Assembly: GCA_023399635.1 (NCBI GenBank)
Contig: JAEWOP010000206.1
Span: forward strand, 1 to 7,667
Direction: 5' to 3'
DNA length: 7,667 nucleotides
DNA from: Pseudomonadota bacterium
Lineage (GTDB): Bacteria > Pseudomonadota > Alphaproteobacteria > Rhizobiales > Rhizobiaceae
Part shown: piece by piece, positions 1-5,834 of the stretch
Layout: each line of letters starts with the position of its first letter
How positions within the stretch are numbered: the first letter of the stretch is position 1
Notes under the pieces: model-generated
The model's input: only the letters and a program-made list of their open reading frames with translations
Told to the model about the DNA's origin: nothing
Database searches by the model: none
Program-made: the position numbers and the translations under genes

Positions 1-398
1 CCCTGGATCTGGCCTGCGTGAAGATCAAGCGTCAGAACGCGGTCTGCACCGGCTTCCGTGATGAGGATTGCCACGAGCTTTGCGGAAATCGGGGTGCGGG
101 GACCGGCTTTACGATCCTGGCGCGCATATCCGAAATATGGAAGCACTGCCGTTATTCGCTTGGCGGAGGAGCGCCTGAAGGCGTCCACCATGATCAGCAG
201 TTCCATCAGATGGTCATTTGCCGGAAATGATGTGGACTGGATCACGAAGACGTCCTCGCCGCGGACGTTTTCCTGTATCTCTACGAAGATTTCCTGGTCT
301 GCGAAGCGTCTGACGCTGGCTTTTCCGAGGGGAACATTGAGATAGTTGCAGATCGCATCGGCAAGCTGCCGGTTCGAATTGCCTGCGAAAACCTTCAT
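1..398 (-). CDS. prs: Ribose-phosphate pyrophosphokinase (PRPP synthase), N-terminal part, cut by window edge
   Basis: The enzyme makes 5-phosphoribosyl-1-pyrophosphate from ribose-5-phosphate and ATP in the cytoplasm, feeding purine, pyrimidine, histidine, tryptophan and NAD synthesis. Only the first 132 codons are present; a full protein is usually about 310 residues, so the 3' part lies beyond the left edge. The start MKVFAGNSNRQLADAI is typical. FADQEIFVEI (32-41) and NVRGEDVFVIQS (44-55) match the family, PYFGYARQDRK (87-97) is the ATP-binding region, and DLHAGQIQG (from 125) carries the conserved metal-binding His127. The ATG at 396-398 is preceded by GGGCGGA five bases upstream, a modest Shine-Dalgarno. 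It lies 112 bp downstream of the lipoprotein gene, in the same direction, and may have its own promoter. The identification is secure by sequence recognition. Confidence 0.97.
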   Translation of the reverse strand, partial: MKVFAGNSNRQLADAICNYLNVPLGKASVRRFADQEIFVEIQENVRGEDVFVIQSTSFPANDHLMELLIMVDAFRRSSAKRITAVLPYFGYARQDRKAGPRTPISAKLVAILITEAGADRVLTLDLHAGQIQ

Positions 399-429
399 TT
401 CGGTCCGCCCGTTGTCACGCTGATGGCGC

Positions 430-458
430 CTTTTACCGTCGCAAGATGTGAATGCAAG
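430..458 (-). promoter_or_regulatory. Candidate prs promoter
   Basis: Read on the minus strand, CTTGCA (453-458) is followed by 17 bases and TAAAAG (430-435). This resembles a sigma-70 type promoter, with a good TTG core and four of six -10 matches to TATAAT. It would give a leader of about 25 nt to the prs start. It is a by-eye match only; prs could instead be read through from the lipoprotein gene. Confidence 0.35.
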
Positions 459-510
459 AGCGTTTCAAGTGCGTCAGCGTTTTTTATGAACAAACTGTGA
501 CCCGGCGACT

Positions 511-1251
511 TCAGCTAGCCTGCGCCTGCTTCCAGGCAACATACTCGTTGATCGTCTTGGTAGCGATGGTTTCCATGGTGGACGGGGGGACGGCTGCCCA
601 TGGGTCCTTGGCTGAGGCCGATACCTGGACCTGTCCCTGCAGGCGATGAATCCGTGTGCCGCTGTTGTCCAGAATGTCCCAGACATAAACGACGGTGACG
701 GCGCCACTGTCTCCAAAGGCGGAGAAATAACCCTTCAGGATATGATCGGCGGTGGCATCCCCGGAGGCCCGAATCTCAAGTCCAGCCGCGCGCGACTGCG
801 CGCCAAGTTGCTTGGACAGGGGCGTTACCGCCTGCACGGGAGCGCCAATGATGGGCAGGAAACGAATGGTTCCCGCGGCAGTGGAAGGGCTTGCCCTCGG
901 TGAGGCCTCCGCTTCCAACGGAGGCGGGGACGATGCAGCAGCGGAAGGTAGAGGTTCGGAGGAAACGGGACTGGAAGCCGCGCTGCTGCCCGCTGCGAGC
1001 GCCTGAGCCTGGGCTTCAAGCGTATTTTGCGGCGGACGTAGATGGCGGGGCTGTTCGGGGACCTGAGCCGCAGAATAGCTCGGTTCGATAGCATTGCCGG
1101 CAAGCCGGTCAGCCTCGGCCTGCGTTACGGGGCTCGAATAGCCGAGTCCGCCGCCGACATCCACTTGTGGTGTCAGAGCATCAGTGCTGTTGCAGGCAGA
1201 TAGGAGCATGGTCAATGCGGCGGCACAAAGTGCCGTTGCCGATCTTCTCAT
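511..1251 (-). CDS. Uncharacterised lipoprotein with Ala/Ser/Pro-rich linker
   Basis: This is a 246-residue exported protein of unknown function. A positive N-terminus (MRR) and a short hydrophobic stretch lead to the lipobox LSAC, with Cys20 as the predicted lipidated residue and Asn21 after it. Residues 83-126 are almost all Ala, Ser, Pro and Glu, a likely disordered tether. Residues 127-246 look folded: a possible strand IRFLPIIGAP, then DHILKGYFSAFGD and VTVVYVWDILDNSGTR, followed by a basic/polar end. The ATG at 1249-1251 has GGAGG (1258-1262) six bases upstream. It follows the M24 gene with an 83-bp gap that contains a good promoter, so it is probably transcribed at least partly on its own. 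I recognise the type as a conserved rhizobial lipoprotein but know no role. It would be a substrate for the Lgt encoded in the same cluster. Confidence 0.88.
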   Translation of the reverse strand: MRRSATALCAAALTMLLSACNSTDALTPQVDVGGGLGYSSPVTQAEADRLAGNAIEPSYSAAQVPEQPRHLRPPQNTLEAQAQALAAGSSAASSPVSSEPLPSAAASSPPPLEAEASPRASPSTAAGTIRFLPIIGAPVQAVTPLSKQLGAQSRAAGLEIRASGDATADHILKGYFSAFGDSGAVTVVYVWDILDNSGTRIHRLQGQVQVSASAKDPWAAVPPSTMETIATKTINEYVAWKQAQAS

Positions 1252-1257
1252 GTCCCA

Positions 1258-1262
1258 CCTCC
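1258..1262 (-). promoter_or_regulatory. Shine-Dalgarno of the lipoprotein gene
   Basis: GGAGG on the minus strand, six bases before the ATG at 1249-1251, fixes the start that gives the lipoprotein signal peptide. Confidence 0.75.
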
Positions 1263-1286
1263 GTTAGTCCCGTCCGCCGAGGAGAC

Positions 1287-1314
1287 CTTATGTGCCGCCG
1301 TTCGGCAGTGTCAA
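1287..1314 (-). promoter_or_regulatory. Promoter of the lipoprotein gene with an inverted repeat in the spacer
   Basis: On the minus strand a perfect TTGACA (1309-1314) is followed by 16 bases and CATAAG (1287-1292, four of six matches to TATAAT). Transcription would start near 1280, leaving a leader of about 29 nt. The spacer contains the inverted repeat TGCCG-N5-CGGCA (1293-1307), which fills almost exactly the space between the -35 and -10 boxes and could be a repressor operator. The promoter match is by eye; the operator role is inference. Confidence 0.55.
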
Positions 1315-1334
1315 TTCTGGGATCTGGGAGCGCT

Positions 1335-2486
1335 TCACCGGACGATCAGGTCGAGCCCGTGGCGCGAGAGCGGCTGCGGCGCGCTTTCCGTGGTCAGATA
1401 AGTGTGGCCAAGCGTCATGGCCGTGCCCGTTTCGGAATCCATGATGATCATGTGCACGAAGAGGCTCATGTCGGGCAAAATCTCCTGCGGATTACCAAGG
1501 TGGAACATCTGGTGCTCCATCCAGGACGGGGAGAAGCGAGCACCCAAGGAGTAGCCGCAGGCGTTCAGTCGGTGTCGCGTCAAGCCACGTTCGTCCAGAA
1601 TGCGAGCATGGGTATCGAAGACATCCCCGAAGGTCTTGCCCGGCCTTAGCACCTCCTCAATCGCGTTGATTGTCTCTAGGCAGGCACGATAGAGTTCGCG
1701 ATGGCGCGATGTTGCCTCGCCGATCACCACCGTTCGCATCATCGCTGCGTGGTAGTGCGCACTGACGCCTGCCCATTCCAGAGTCAGTTGATCGTTGGCA
1801 CCAAGCGTTCTTCGTCCTGCCTTGTAGCGGCAAAGCAGGGCATCGGGACCGGACCCGATAATGAATTCGTTCGCGGGATAGTCGCCGCCACCGGCAAGGA
1901 TGGCACCTTGCATGGCCGCAAGGATGTCAGCCTCGCTGCCGCCGGCCTTGATCAGCGGAAGCGCCGCGTCGAGAGCGTCATCGGCCAGTTCTGCGGCACG
2001 CCGAACATAGGCGAGTTCCGCCGGGCTCTTGGTGAGCCTCAGCGTGCTGATCAGGTAGGAGGCATCGGTGATCTGGCCGAACGACGCCAACTGGTTGTCC
2101 AGCAACTGCGCAACACGTCCCGTCATGCCATGGGTGTCGTACTCAACGCCAATTCGGGCGCCGAGAAGGTCCATGTCGTTGAGGAGGTTCTTCAGGTCGA
2201 GCGTTGGATCTGCGTTTACCCGATCCACCCAGACAGTAATGTTTTCAATGACGGAGGTCTGCTGCGCCTGCCGCAGGTCGGCTGACCGGGTCAGGAGCGT
2301 CATCTTGCCATCGGACGTCACGACGAGCGTTTGAAAGAAGCAGTAGCCGAAGGTATCGTAGCCGGTCAGCCAGTACATGCTTTCCTGGGCAAAAAGGAGC
2401 ATTGCCTCGAGCTTCTCTTCGCGCATCTTCTCCAGAAGGCGAGCAAGCCTCTCCGAATATTCGCATCGATCGAAGTGAAGGGCCAT
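1335..2486 (-). CDS. Peptidase M24-fold (creatinase/ectoine-hydrolase-like) protein without canonical metal ligands
   Basis: The product is 383 residues, with an N-terminal creatinase-type domain (about 8-145) and a C-terminal pita-bread domain (about 150-375). Databases would probably call it Xaa-Pro aminopeptidase, but the metal-binding Asp-Asp-His-Glu-Glu set appears absent. The strand that should hold the two Asp reads LTLEWAGVSAHYHAAMMRT (234-252), with Glu237 and Ala248 at their places. The GHG-type His motif is GYSLG (311-315), and the usual EPG stretch is LFVHMIIM (342-349). The segment GYSLGARFSPSW resembles the ectoine hydrolase (EutD/DoeA) branch, whose members, like creatinase, are not metallopeptidases. 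The substrate here is unknown. The start at 2484-2486 was chosen over an upstream in-frame ATG at 2627 because GGAGG lies six bases before it and the upstream extension overlaps pgeF. It lies one base after the pgeF stop, so translation is probably coupled. Confidence 0.85.
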   Translation of the reverse strand: MALHFDRCEYSERLARLLEKMREEKLEAMLLFAQESMYWLTGYDTFGYCFFQTLVVTSDGKMTLLTRSADLRQAQQTSVIENITVWVDRVNADPTLDLKNLLNDMDLLGARIGVEYDTHGMTGRVAQLLDNQLASFGQITDASYLISTLRLTKSPAELAYVRRAAELADDALDAALPLIKAGGSEADILAAMQGAILAGGGDYPANEFIIGSGPDALLCRYKAGRRTLGANDQLTLEWAGVSAHYHAAMMRTVVIGEATSRHRELYRACLETINAIEEVLRPGKTFGDVFDTHARILDERGLTRHRLNACGYSLGARFSPSWMEHQMFHLGNPQEILPDMSLFVHMIIMDSETGTAMTLGHTYLTTESAPQPLSRHGLDLIVR

Positions 2487-2487
2487 C

Positions 2488-3276
2488 TCAAACCTCCATG
2501 AGTGCAATAGCAGAAATCTGTCGACCGTAATCCGGTTCGCCGCGGTGGGTGGTACGGCGATAGGAAAAAAACCGTTCTTCGTCGGGGTAGGTGTCAAGCG
2601 CAAGGCTCGTGGCTTCCACGCCGGCATCGGCGAGTCGTTTGAGGGTTAGTGCCTGCAGATCAAAATAAGCATGACGCGCCTTGTGTGATGGCTTGAAAAA
2701 GACTGCGTAGGACTTGTCGTGTTCCAAGAACCGGTCGACAAACTCCGGACCGACCTCATAGCTCGACGGACCTATGGAGGGGCCCAGGCAGGCGACGATC
2801 TCAGATCGCTCGGAGCCGAGCGAGATCATCGCTTCGATCGTGTTCTCCAAAACGCCTCCCAACGCACCTTTCCAACCCGCATGGGCGGCGCCGATAACGC
2901 CATTCTTTCCGTCGCAAAACAGGATCGGGCCACAATCTGCAGCCAACACACCCAGAACTACGCCAGGAGCAGCAGTGACCAACGCATCAGCTCTTGGTCT
3001 GTCACCGTCATAGCTCGCATCGACCACGACGACTTCCGGAGAGTGGCACTGATGCACGGTTGCCAGTTTTTCAACGGGAAGGCCGAACCAACCGGCGACG
3101 CGCGTGCGGTTCTCCGTCACGTGATCGGCGTGATCGTTGGAGCCAATGCCCACGTTCAGTCCCTTATAGATGCCCCGCGACACGCCACCCTGCCTGGTAA
3201 AGAAACCATGTCGGATGCGTCCTCTTCCACCCTTGTTCAGAAGCGGGCTCTGGAGTGGTGTTGGGTTATCCTTCAT
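2488..3276 (-). CDS. pgeF: Peptidoglycan editing factor PgeF / purine nucleoside phosphorylase-like (YfiH, laccase-domain) protein
   Basis: The product is 262 residues, the normal family length. Members of this former 'laccase domain' family show purine-nucleoside phosphorylase and adenosine deaminase activity in some species. In E. coli the family member prevents misincorporation of L-Ser for L-Ala in the peptidoglycan stem; which job matters here cannot be read from the sequence. The visible motifs are IRHGFFTRQGGVS (21-33), HQCHS (75-79), ADCGPILF (113-120) and HAGWKG (132-137), with GPSIG (165-169) after them. His75, Cys115 and His132 form the expected metal/active-site set, so the protein looks active. 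The ATG at 3274-3276 lacks a strong Shine-Dalgarno, but the N-terminus fits the family. It lies 108 bp after the methyltransferase gene and is followed at once by the M24 gene. Confidence 0.93.
   Translation of the reverse strand: MKDNPTPLQSPLLNKGGRGRIRHGFFTRQGGVSRGIYKGLNVGIGSNDHADHVTENRTRVAGWFGLPVEKLATVHQCHSPEVVVVDASYDGDRPRADALVTAAPGVVLGVLAADCGPILFCDGKNGVIGAAHAGWKGALGGVLENTIEAMISLGSERSEIVACLGPSIGPSSYEVGPEFVDRFLEHDKSYAVFFKPSHKARHAYFDLQALTLKRLADAGVEATSLALDTYPDEERFFSYRRTTHRGEPDYGRQISAIALMEV
2493..2497 (-). promoter_or_regulatory. Shine-Dalgarno of the M24 gene, inside the last codons of pgeF
   Basis: GGAGG on the minus strand, formed by the final Met-Glu-Val codons of pgeF, sits six bases before the M24 ATG. 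It decides the start at 2486 and suggests that ribosomes finishing pgeF restart on this gene. Confidence 0.75.
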
Positions 3277-3300
3277 CGTTCGTCTGTCTCGCAGTTTGAG

Positions 3301-3329
3301 GATAAGGAGCGCGGAGTCTGGCGGTAAAG
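3301..3329 (-). promoter_or_regulatory. Weak candidate promoter before pgeF
   Basis: On the minus strand CTTTAC (3324-3329, one mismatch to CTTGAC), 17 bases, then CTTATC (3301-3306, poor -10). It would give a leader of about 18 nt. The 108-bp gap between the methyltransferase and pgeF also holds a 5-bp stem CCACG/CGTGG (3362-3366 with 3377-3381) and a GGGTG-T-CACCC palindrome over the methyltransferase stop codon, with no T-run. I see no clear terminator there. Confidence 0.22.
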
Positions 3330-3384
3330 GATCTGACCCTCAGTGGTAGCTTAGTTGTGCGCCACGTCTCGCTTGCCGTGGGTG

Positions 3385-4485
3385 TCACCCTACCGCGCGA
3401 AATGGCGCGAGATCCACGGCTGGTGAAGAAACAGCGATCACCTTGAAAAGTTCGCCCATCTTGCCTGCGCCTTCGCCTGCCAGGCGATCCACGGCGGCAG
3501 CGATGAGCTTCTGCTCGCCCACGTCCTTGCCACTGGCAAGGGCTTTGGCGCGTTCTGCAAGTCCGAGGCCGTTCAGGAATTCACCCTGCCTCAACCCTCC
3601 ATTGAGGTGCAGGCCGGCACCGATGGCGACTTTGGCGAGATCCTCGAAGTCCACATGGCTCGTCAGATCAGCTTCGCCAGGATGCGCAAGTGGCGGGTCG
3701 AAGTCATGGGCCCGTACGGCCTGCAGCGTGTCTCCAAAGCCAGAGCCCATGTGCCCGTAGTCAATGATGAGCGCAGTGCCGCCAAATTGACGTAGCCGTT
3801 CGCAGATCGCCAGCATGACGGCTTGTCGCGCCGGGGAAACTTCAAAGATCGTTCCGTTCGGCACAGATCCTTCCGGCGACGGCAGGATCTGTGGGTCGAG
3901 AGTGGCCACGCCCGCGGCGAAGACCAATTCTTCGTCAGGCCCAAGCCCAACCAGCCGCTCCCGAAAACCGGTCGGCGTCTTGATGAACTGGCGGATAGGG
4001 ATAGCGTCGAAGAGCTCGTTCGCCACCATCAACGTAAAACCTGTCGGGACATGTTCGAAGCTGTCATGCCACTTGATGCGGGTGGAATGGCTTGCCAGCG
4101 TAACGCGCTGGACGTTGCGAAGGCGCTCGCTCGTTTCTACAAGATGCACCCCCATCCGTTCAGCCATCGATGGAGCGAGCTTGTTTATGACGCGCAGTAT
4201 GTCCGCCATCATGGTTCCGCGGCCAGGACCGATTTCAACAAGCTGCACATCGGCCGGCATGCCATGCCGCTGCCAGGCATGGACCATGAAGATGCCGACC
4301 ATCTCGCCAAAGAGCTGGCTGATTTCCGGAGCAGTGATGAAGTCGCCAGCCGTGCCGAAGGGGTCGCGCGTGCGGTAGTACCCGTGCTCTGGATCCGCGA
4401 GACACATGGAAAAATAGTCGGTGACGCTGATGGGGCCGGTCGCCCGGATCAGCGCCTTGATCTTCTGCGCCAGCGGCGTGCTCAA
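3385..4485 (-). CDS. SAM-dependent methyltransferase, MidA/NDUFAF7 (DUF185) family
   Basis: The product is 366 residues and full length for the family. The eukaryotic relative NDUFAF7 methylates an arginine of the NDUFS2 subunit during assembly of respiratory complex I; the bacterial target is presumably the NuoD homologue, by inference. Conserved parts are the N-terminal DYFSMCLADPEHGYY (23-37), GDFITAPEISQLFGEM (47-62), the SAM-binding loop VEIGPGRGTMMADIL (83-97), acidic VETSE (116-120), ANELFDAIPIRQF (155-167) and IDYGHMGSGFGDTLQA (241-256). The start is a TTG at 4483-4485: GAAGGAGG lies seven bases upstream, no ATG is available at the right place, and the next Met (27) would remove conserved sequence. 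The gene begins 19 bases after the lgt stop, so the two are very likely co-transcribed. Confidence 0.92.
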   Translation of the reverse strand: MSTPLAQKIKALIRATGPISVTDYFSMCLADPEHGYYRTRDPFGTAGDFITAPEISQLFGEMVGIFMVHAWQRHGMPADVQLVEIGPGRGTMMADILRVINKLAPSMAERMGVHLVETSERLRNVQRVTLASHSTRIKWHDSFEHVPTGFTLMVANELFDAIPIRQFIKTPTGFRERLVGLGPDEELVFAAGVATLDPQILPSPEGSVPNGTIFEVSPARQAVMLAICERLRQFGGTALIIDYGHMGSGFGDTLQAVRAHDFDPPLAHPGEADLTSHVDFEDLAKVAIGAGLHLNGGLRQGEFLNGLGLAERAKALASGKDVGEQKLIAAAVDRLAGEGAGKMGELFKVIAVSSPAVDLAPFRAVG

Positions 4486-4492
4486 AGCGGCA

Positions 4493-4500
4493 CCTCCTTC
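4493..4500 (-). promoter_or_regulatory. Strong Shine-Dalgarno for the TTG-started methyltransferase
   Basis: GAAGGAGG on the minus strand, nearly perfectly complementary to the 16S rRNA tail and seven bases before TTG (4483-4485). It justifies the non-ATG start and may compensate for the weaker start codon. Confidence 0.8.
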
Positions 4501-4504
4501 ACAA

Positions 4505-5353
4505 TCATGCAGAAGCGGTCTTGGCGCGTGCGTTCAGCATCAGCCATAGCCCGAGCGCAACCATTGGCAGGGATAGCACCATCCCCATCGTGAGCCAGCC
4601 GAAGGCAAGGTAGCCAATCTGCGCATCTGGCTCGCGGAAGAGTTCGACGAAGATACGCGACAGAGAATAGCCGAAGACGAAGGCGCCGGAGATCAAGCCG
4701 GGCCTCTTGAGCGCCTTTGCCCAAAACACGAGAGCGGCAAGGACTGCAAGCAGCAGCAGGCCTTCAAGCAGCGCTTCGTATAGTTGGCTCGGGTGGCGCG
4801 CAAAGGGTCCGCCGGTCGGAAATACCACTGCCCAGGGAACATCGGTAATGCGTCCCCACAGCTCGCCGTTGATGAAGTTCGCAATGCGGCCAAAGAAAAG
4901 GCCAAATGGAACGACGGCGGCGATCGTATCGAGCATGCTGAGGACAGGGATGCCGTTCCTGCGCGCAAAGAGAATGATCGCCAAAACCGCGCCAATGAAG
5001 CCACCATGGAAGGACATCCCGCCATTCCAGATTTCCACGGCGCGGACAGGGTTCTCCAAGACAGCAGCAAAATCGTAAAACACGACGTATCCCAGCCGTC
5101 CACCGAGCACGATGCCGACGGCCACCCAGACGAGAAAGTCGTCCAGATGTACTATAGTGATGGGTGAGTGATCGTTCGGCCACAGCAGGTTGCGTTGCAC
5201 GATGTGACGCGCGTATGCCCACCCACAAAGAATGCCTGCCACATAGGCCAGCCCGTACCAGTGTACGGCGAGGGGCCCGAGCGAAAACGCGACGGGATCG
5301 ATGTTGGGGAAGGGCATAAGCGCAAGTAGCTTGAGGCTATCGATCAATATCAT
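4505..5353 (-). CDS. lgt: Phosphatidylglycerol--prolipoprotein diacylglyceryl transferase
   Basis: This inner-membrane enzyme moves the diacylglyceryl group of phosphatidylglycerol onto the lipobox cysteine of prolipoproteins, the first step of lipoprotein maturation. With the chosen start it has 282 residues, normal for the family. Several hydrophobic segments are visible (about 24-48, 72-95, 117-133, 138-153, 195-213, 221-238, 246-276). Key motifs are HWYGLAYVAG (31-40), MSFHGGFIG (113-121), the signature GRIANFINGELWGR (155-168), HPSQLYEALLEG (187-198) and SRIFVELFREPD (232-243). The ATG at 5351-5353 is preferred. An earlier ATG at 5383 overlaps the probable -10 box, and the reading frame further upstream is not family-like. 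An ATG at 5317 remains possible, because no start has a strong Shine-Dalgarno. It is the first gene of the leftward operon and is divergent from ubiK. Confidence 0.94.
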   Translation of the reverse strand: MILIDSLKLLALMPFPNIDPVAFSLGPLAVHWYGLAYVAGILCGWAYARHIVQRNLLWPNDHSPITIVHLDDFLVWVAVGIVLGGRLGYVVFYDFAAVLENPVRAVEIWNGGMSFHGGFIGAVLAIILFARRNGIPVLSMLDTIAAVVPFGLFFGRIANFINGELWGRITDVPWAVVFPTGGPFARHPSQLYEALLEGLLLLAVLAALVFWAKALKRPGLISGAFVFGYSLSRIFVELFREPDAQIGYLAFGWLTMGMVLSLPMVALGLWLMLNARAKTASA

Positions 5354-5379
5354 CGTGTCCACAGTTGGCAGTGGGCGGA

Positions 5380-5408
5380 ACATGGCGGCAGCCCAAATCC
5401 CGGTCAAG
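5380..5408 (-). promoter_or_regulatory. Promoter of lgt operon
   Basis: On the minus strand CTTGAC (5403-5408) is followed by exactly 17 bases and CCATGT (5380-5385). This matches the rhizobial housekeeping pattern CTTGAC-N17-CTATAT at all six -35 positions and four of six -10 positions. Transcription would begin near 5373, about 20 nt before the lgt ATG. Confidence 0.6.
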
Positions 5409-5434
5409 ACGAATCTCGGCCGCCGCCGATCATG

Positions 5435-5463
5435 CTTGCAAGCTGCCGCGCCAGACCCTACTT
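5435..5463 (+). promoter_or_regulatory. Promoter of the ubiK-like gene
   Basis: CTTGCA (5435-5440), 17 bases, then CTACTT (5458-5463), four of six matches in each box to the rhizobial CTTGAC-N17-CTATAT pattern. It would start transcription near 5470, about 45 nt before the gene. It is back to back with the lgt promoter; the two -35 boxes are 26 bases apart. Confidence 0.45.
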
Positions 5464-5501
5464 CATCCACAGAGATGAACGCCTGGCGCAACCAGAACGA
5501 T

Positions 5502-5505
5502 GGAG
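5502..5505 (+). promoter_or_regulatory. Shine-Dalgarno deciding the ubiK-like start
   Basis: GGAG lies nine bases before the ATG at 5515. It overlaps an earlier in-frame ATG at 5500 that has no ribosome-binding sequence of its own, which argues for the 5515 start. Confidence 0.55.
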
Positions 5506-5514
5506 TTGAAGACC

Positions 5515-5772
5515 ATGTCCAGCGGCACAAACAGAATTCTCGACGACTTCGCCAAGCTGATGACGGATGCGGCGGGGGCAGCGCAGGGCCTGCGGCGCGA
5601 AGCTGAGGCAGCGTTTCAGTCTCAGGCGGAACGATTCTTGAACAACATGGATGTGGTCAAGCGCGAGGAATTCGAGGCTGTGCGTGAGATGGCCGCTCGG
5701 GCTCGCGACGAGAACGAGACGCTGAAGGCCCGGATCGAGGCGCTTGAGGCAAAGCTGTCTAATCCAGTCTAA
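5515..5772 (+). CDS. ubiK: Accessory factor UbiK family protein (BMFP/YqiC type)
   Basis: The product is 85 residues, typical of this small family. UbiK in gammaproteobacteria binds the lipid-binding ubiquinone biosynthesis factor UbiJ and helps aerobic ubiquinone synthesis; relatives were also described as membrane-fusogenic proteins. The N-terminal half (TNRILDDFAKLMTDAAGAAQGLRREAEAAF) is an amphipathic helix. The second half starts with the family hallmark MDVVKREEFEAVREMA (45-60) and continues as a coiled coil with Leu spacing to about residue 81 (LKARIEALEAKL). The family forms trimers. The function in alphaproteobacteria is inferred from homology only. It is a single-gene transcript: its own promoter lies upstream and a hairpin terminator follows. 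Confidence 0.87.
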   Translation: MSSGTNRILDDFAKLMTDAAGAAQGLRREAEAAFQSQAERFLNNMDVVKREEFEAVREMAARARDENETLKARIEALEAKLSNPV

Positions 5773-5796
5773 CGGCAGAGTTCATTCGACGCGACT

Positions 5797-5834
5797 AAAA
5801 GGGAGCCGGCAGCGAGTACTGTGGGCTCCCTTTT
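5797..5834 (+). terminator. Rho-independent terminator after the ubiK-like gene
   Basis: An 11-bp perfect stem, AAAAGGGAGCC (5797-5807) with GGCTCCCTTTT (5824-5834), closes a 16-nt loop and ends in a T4 tract. It starts 24 bases after the stop codon. The A/T ends make it work in both directions in principle, but only ubiK reads into it. Confidence 0.85.

Noticed and set aside
474..490. T-run on the plus strand near 480 as a terminator
   Set aside because: It is oriented against the minus-strand genes here and has no convincing stem; no plus-strand gene reads into it.
1701..2285. Plus-strand open frame of 194 codons
   Set aside because: It lies wholly opposite the M24 gene, has no Shine-Dalgarno, and its sequence resembles no family; it reflects GC-rich antisense frames.
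2487..2627. N-terminal extension of the M24 protein to an upstream ATG
   Set aside because: It would overlap the end of pgeF by about 140 bases in another frame, has no Shine-Dalgarno, and is not family-like; the start at 2486 has GGAGG.
3815..4593. Two long plus-strand frames (187 and 256 codons)
   Set aside because: Both are antisense to the well-supported methyltransferase and the end of lgt; composition is Arg/Ser rich with no recognisable domain.
5354..5530. N-terminal extension of Lgt by 59 residues
   Set aside because: It runs through both divergent promoters and into the ubiK start; residues are not family-like.
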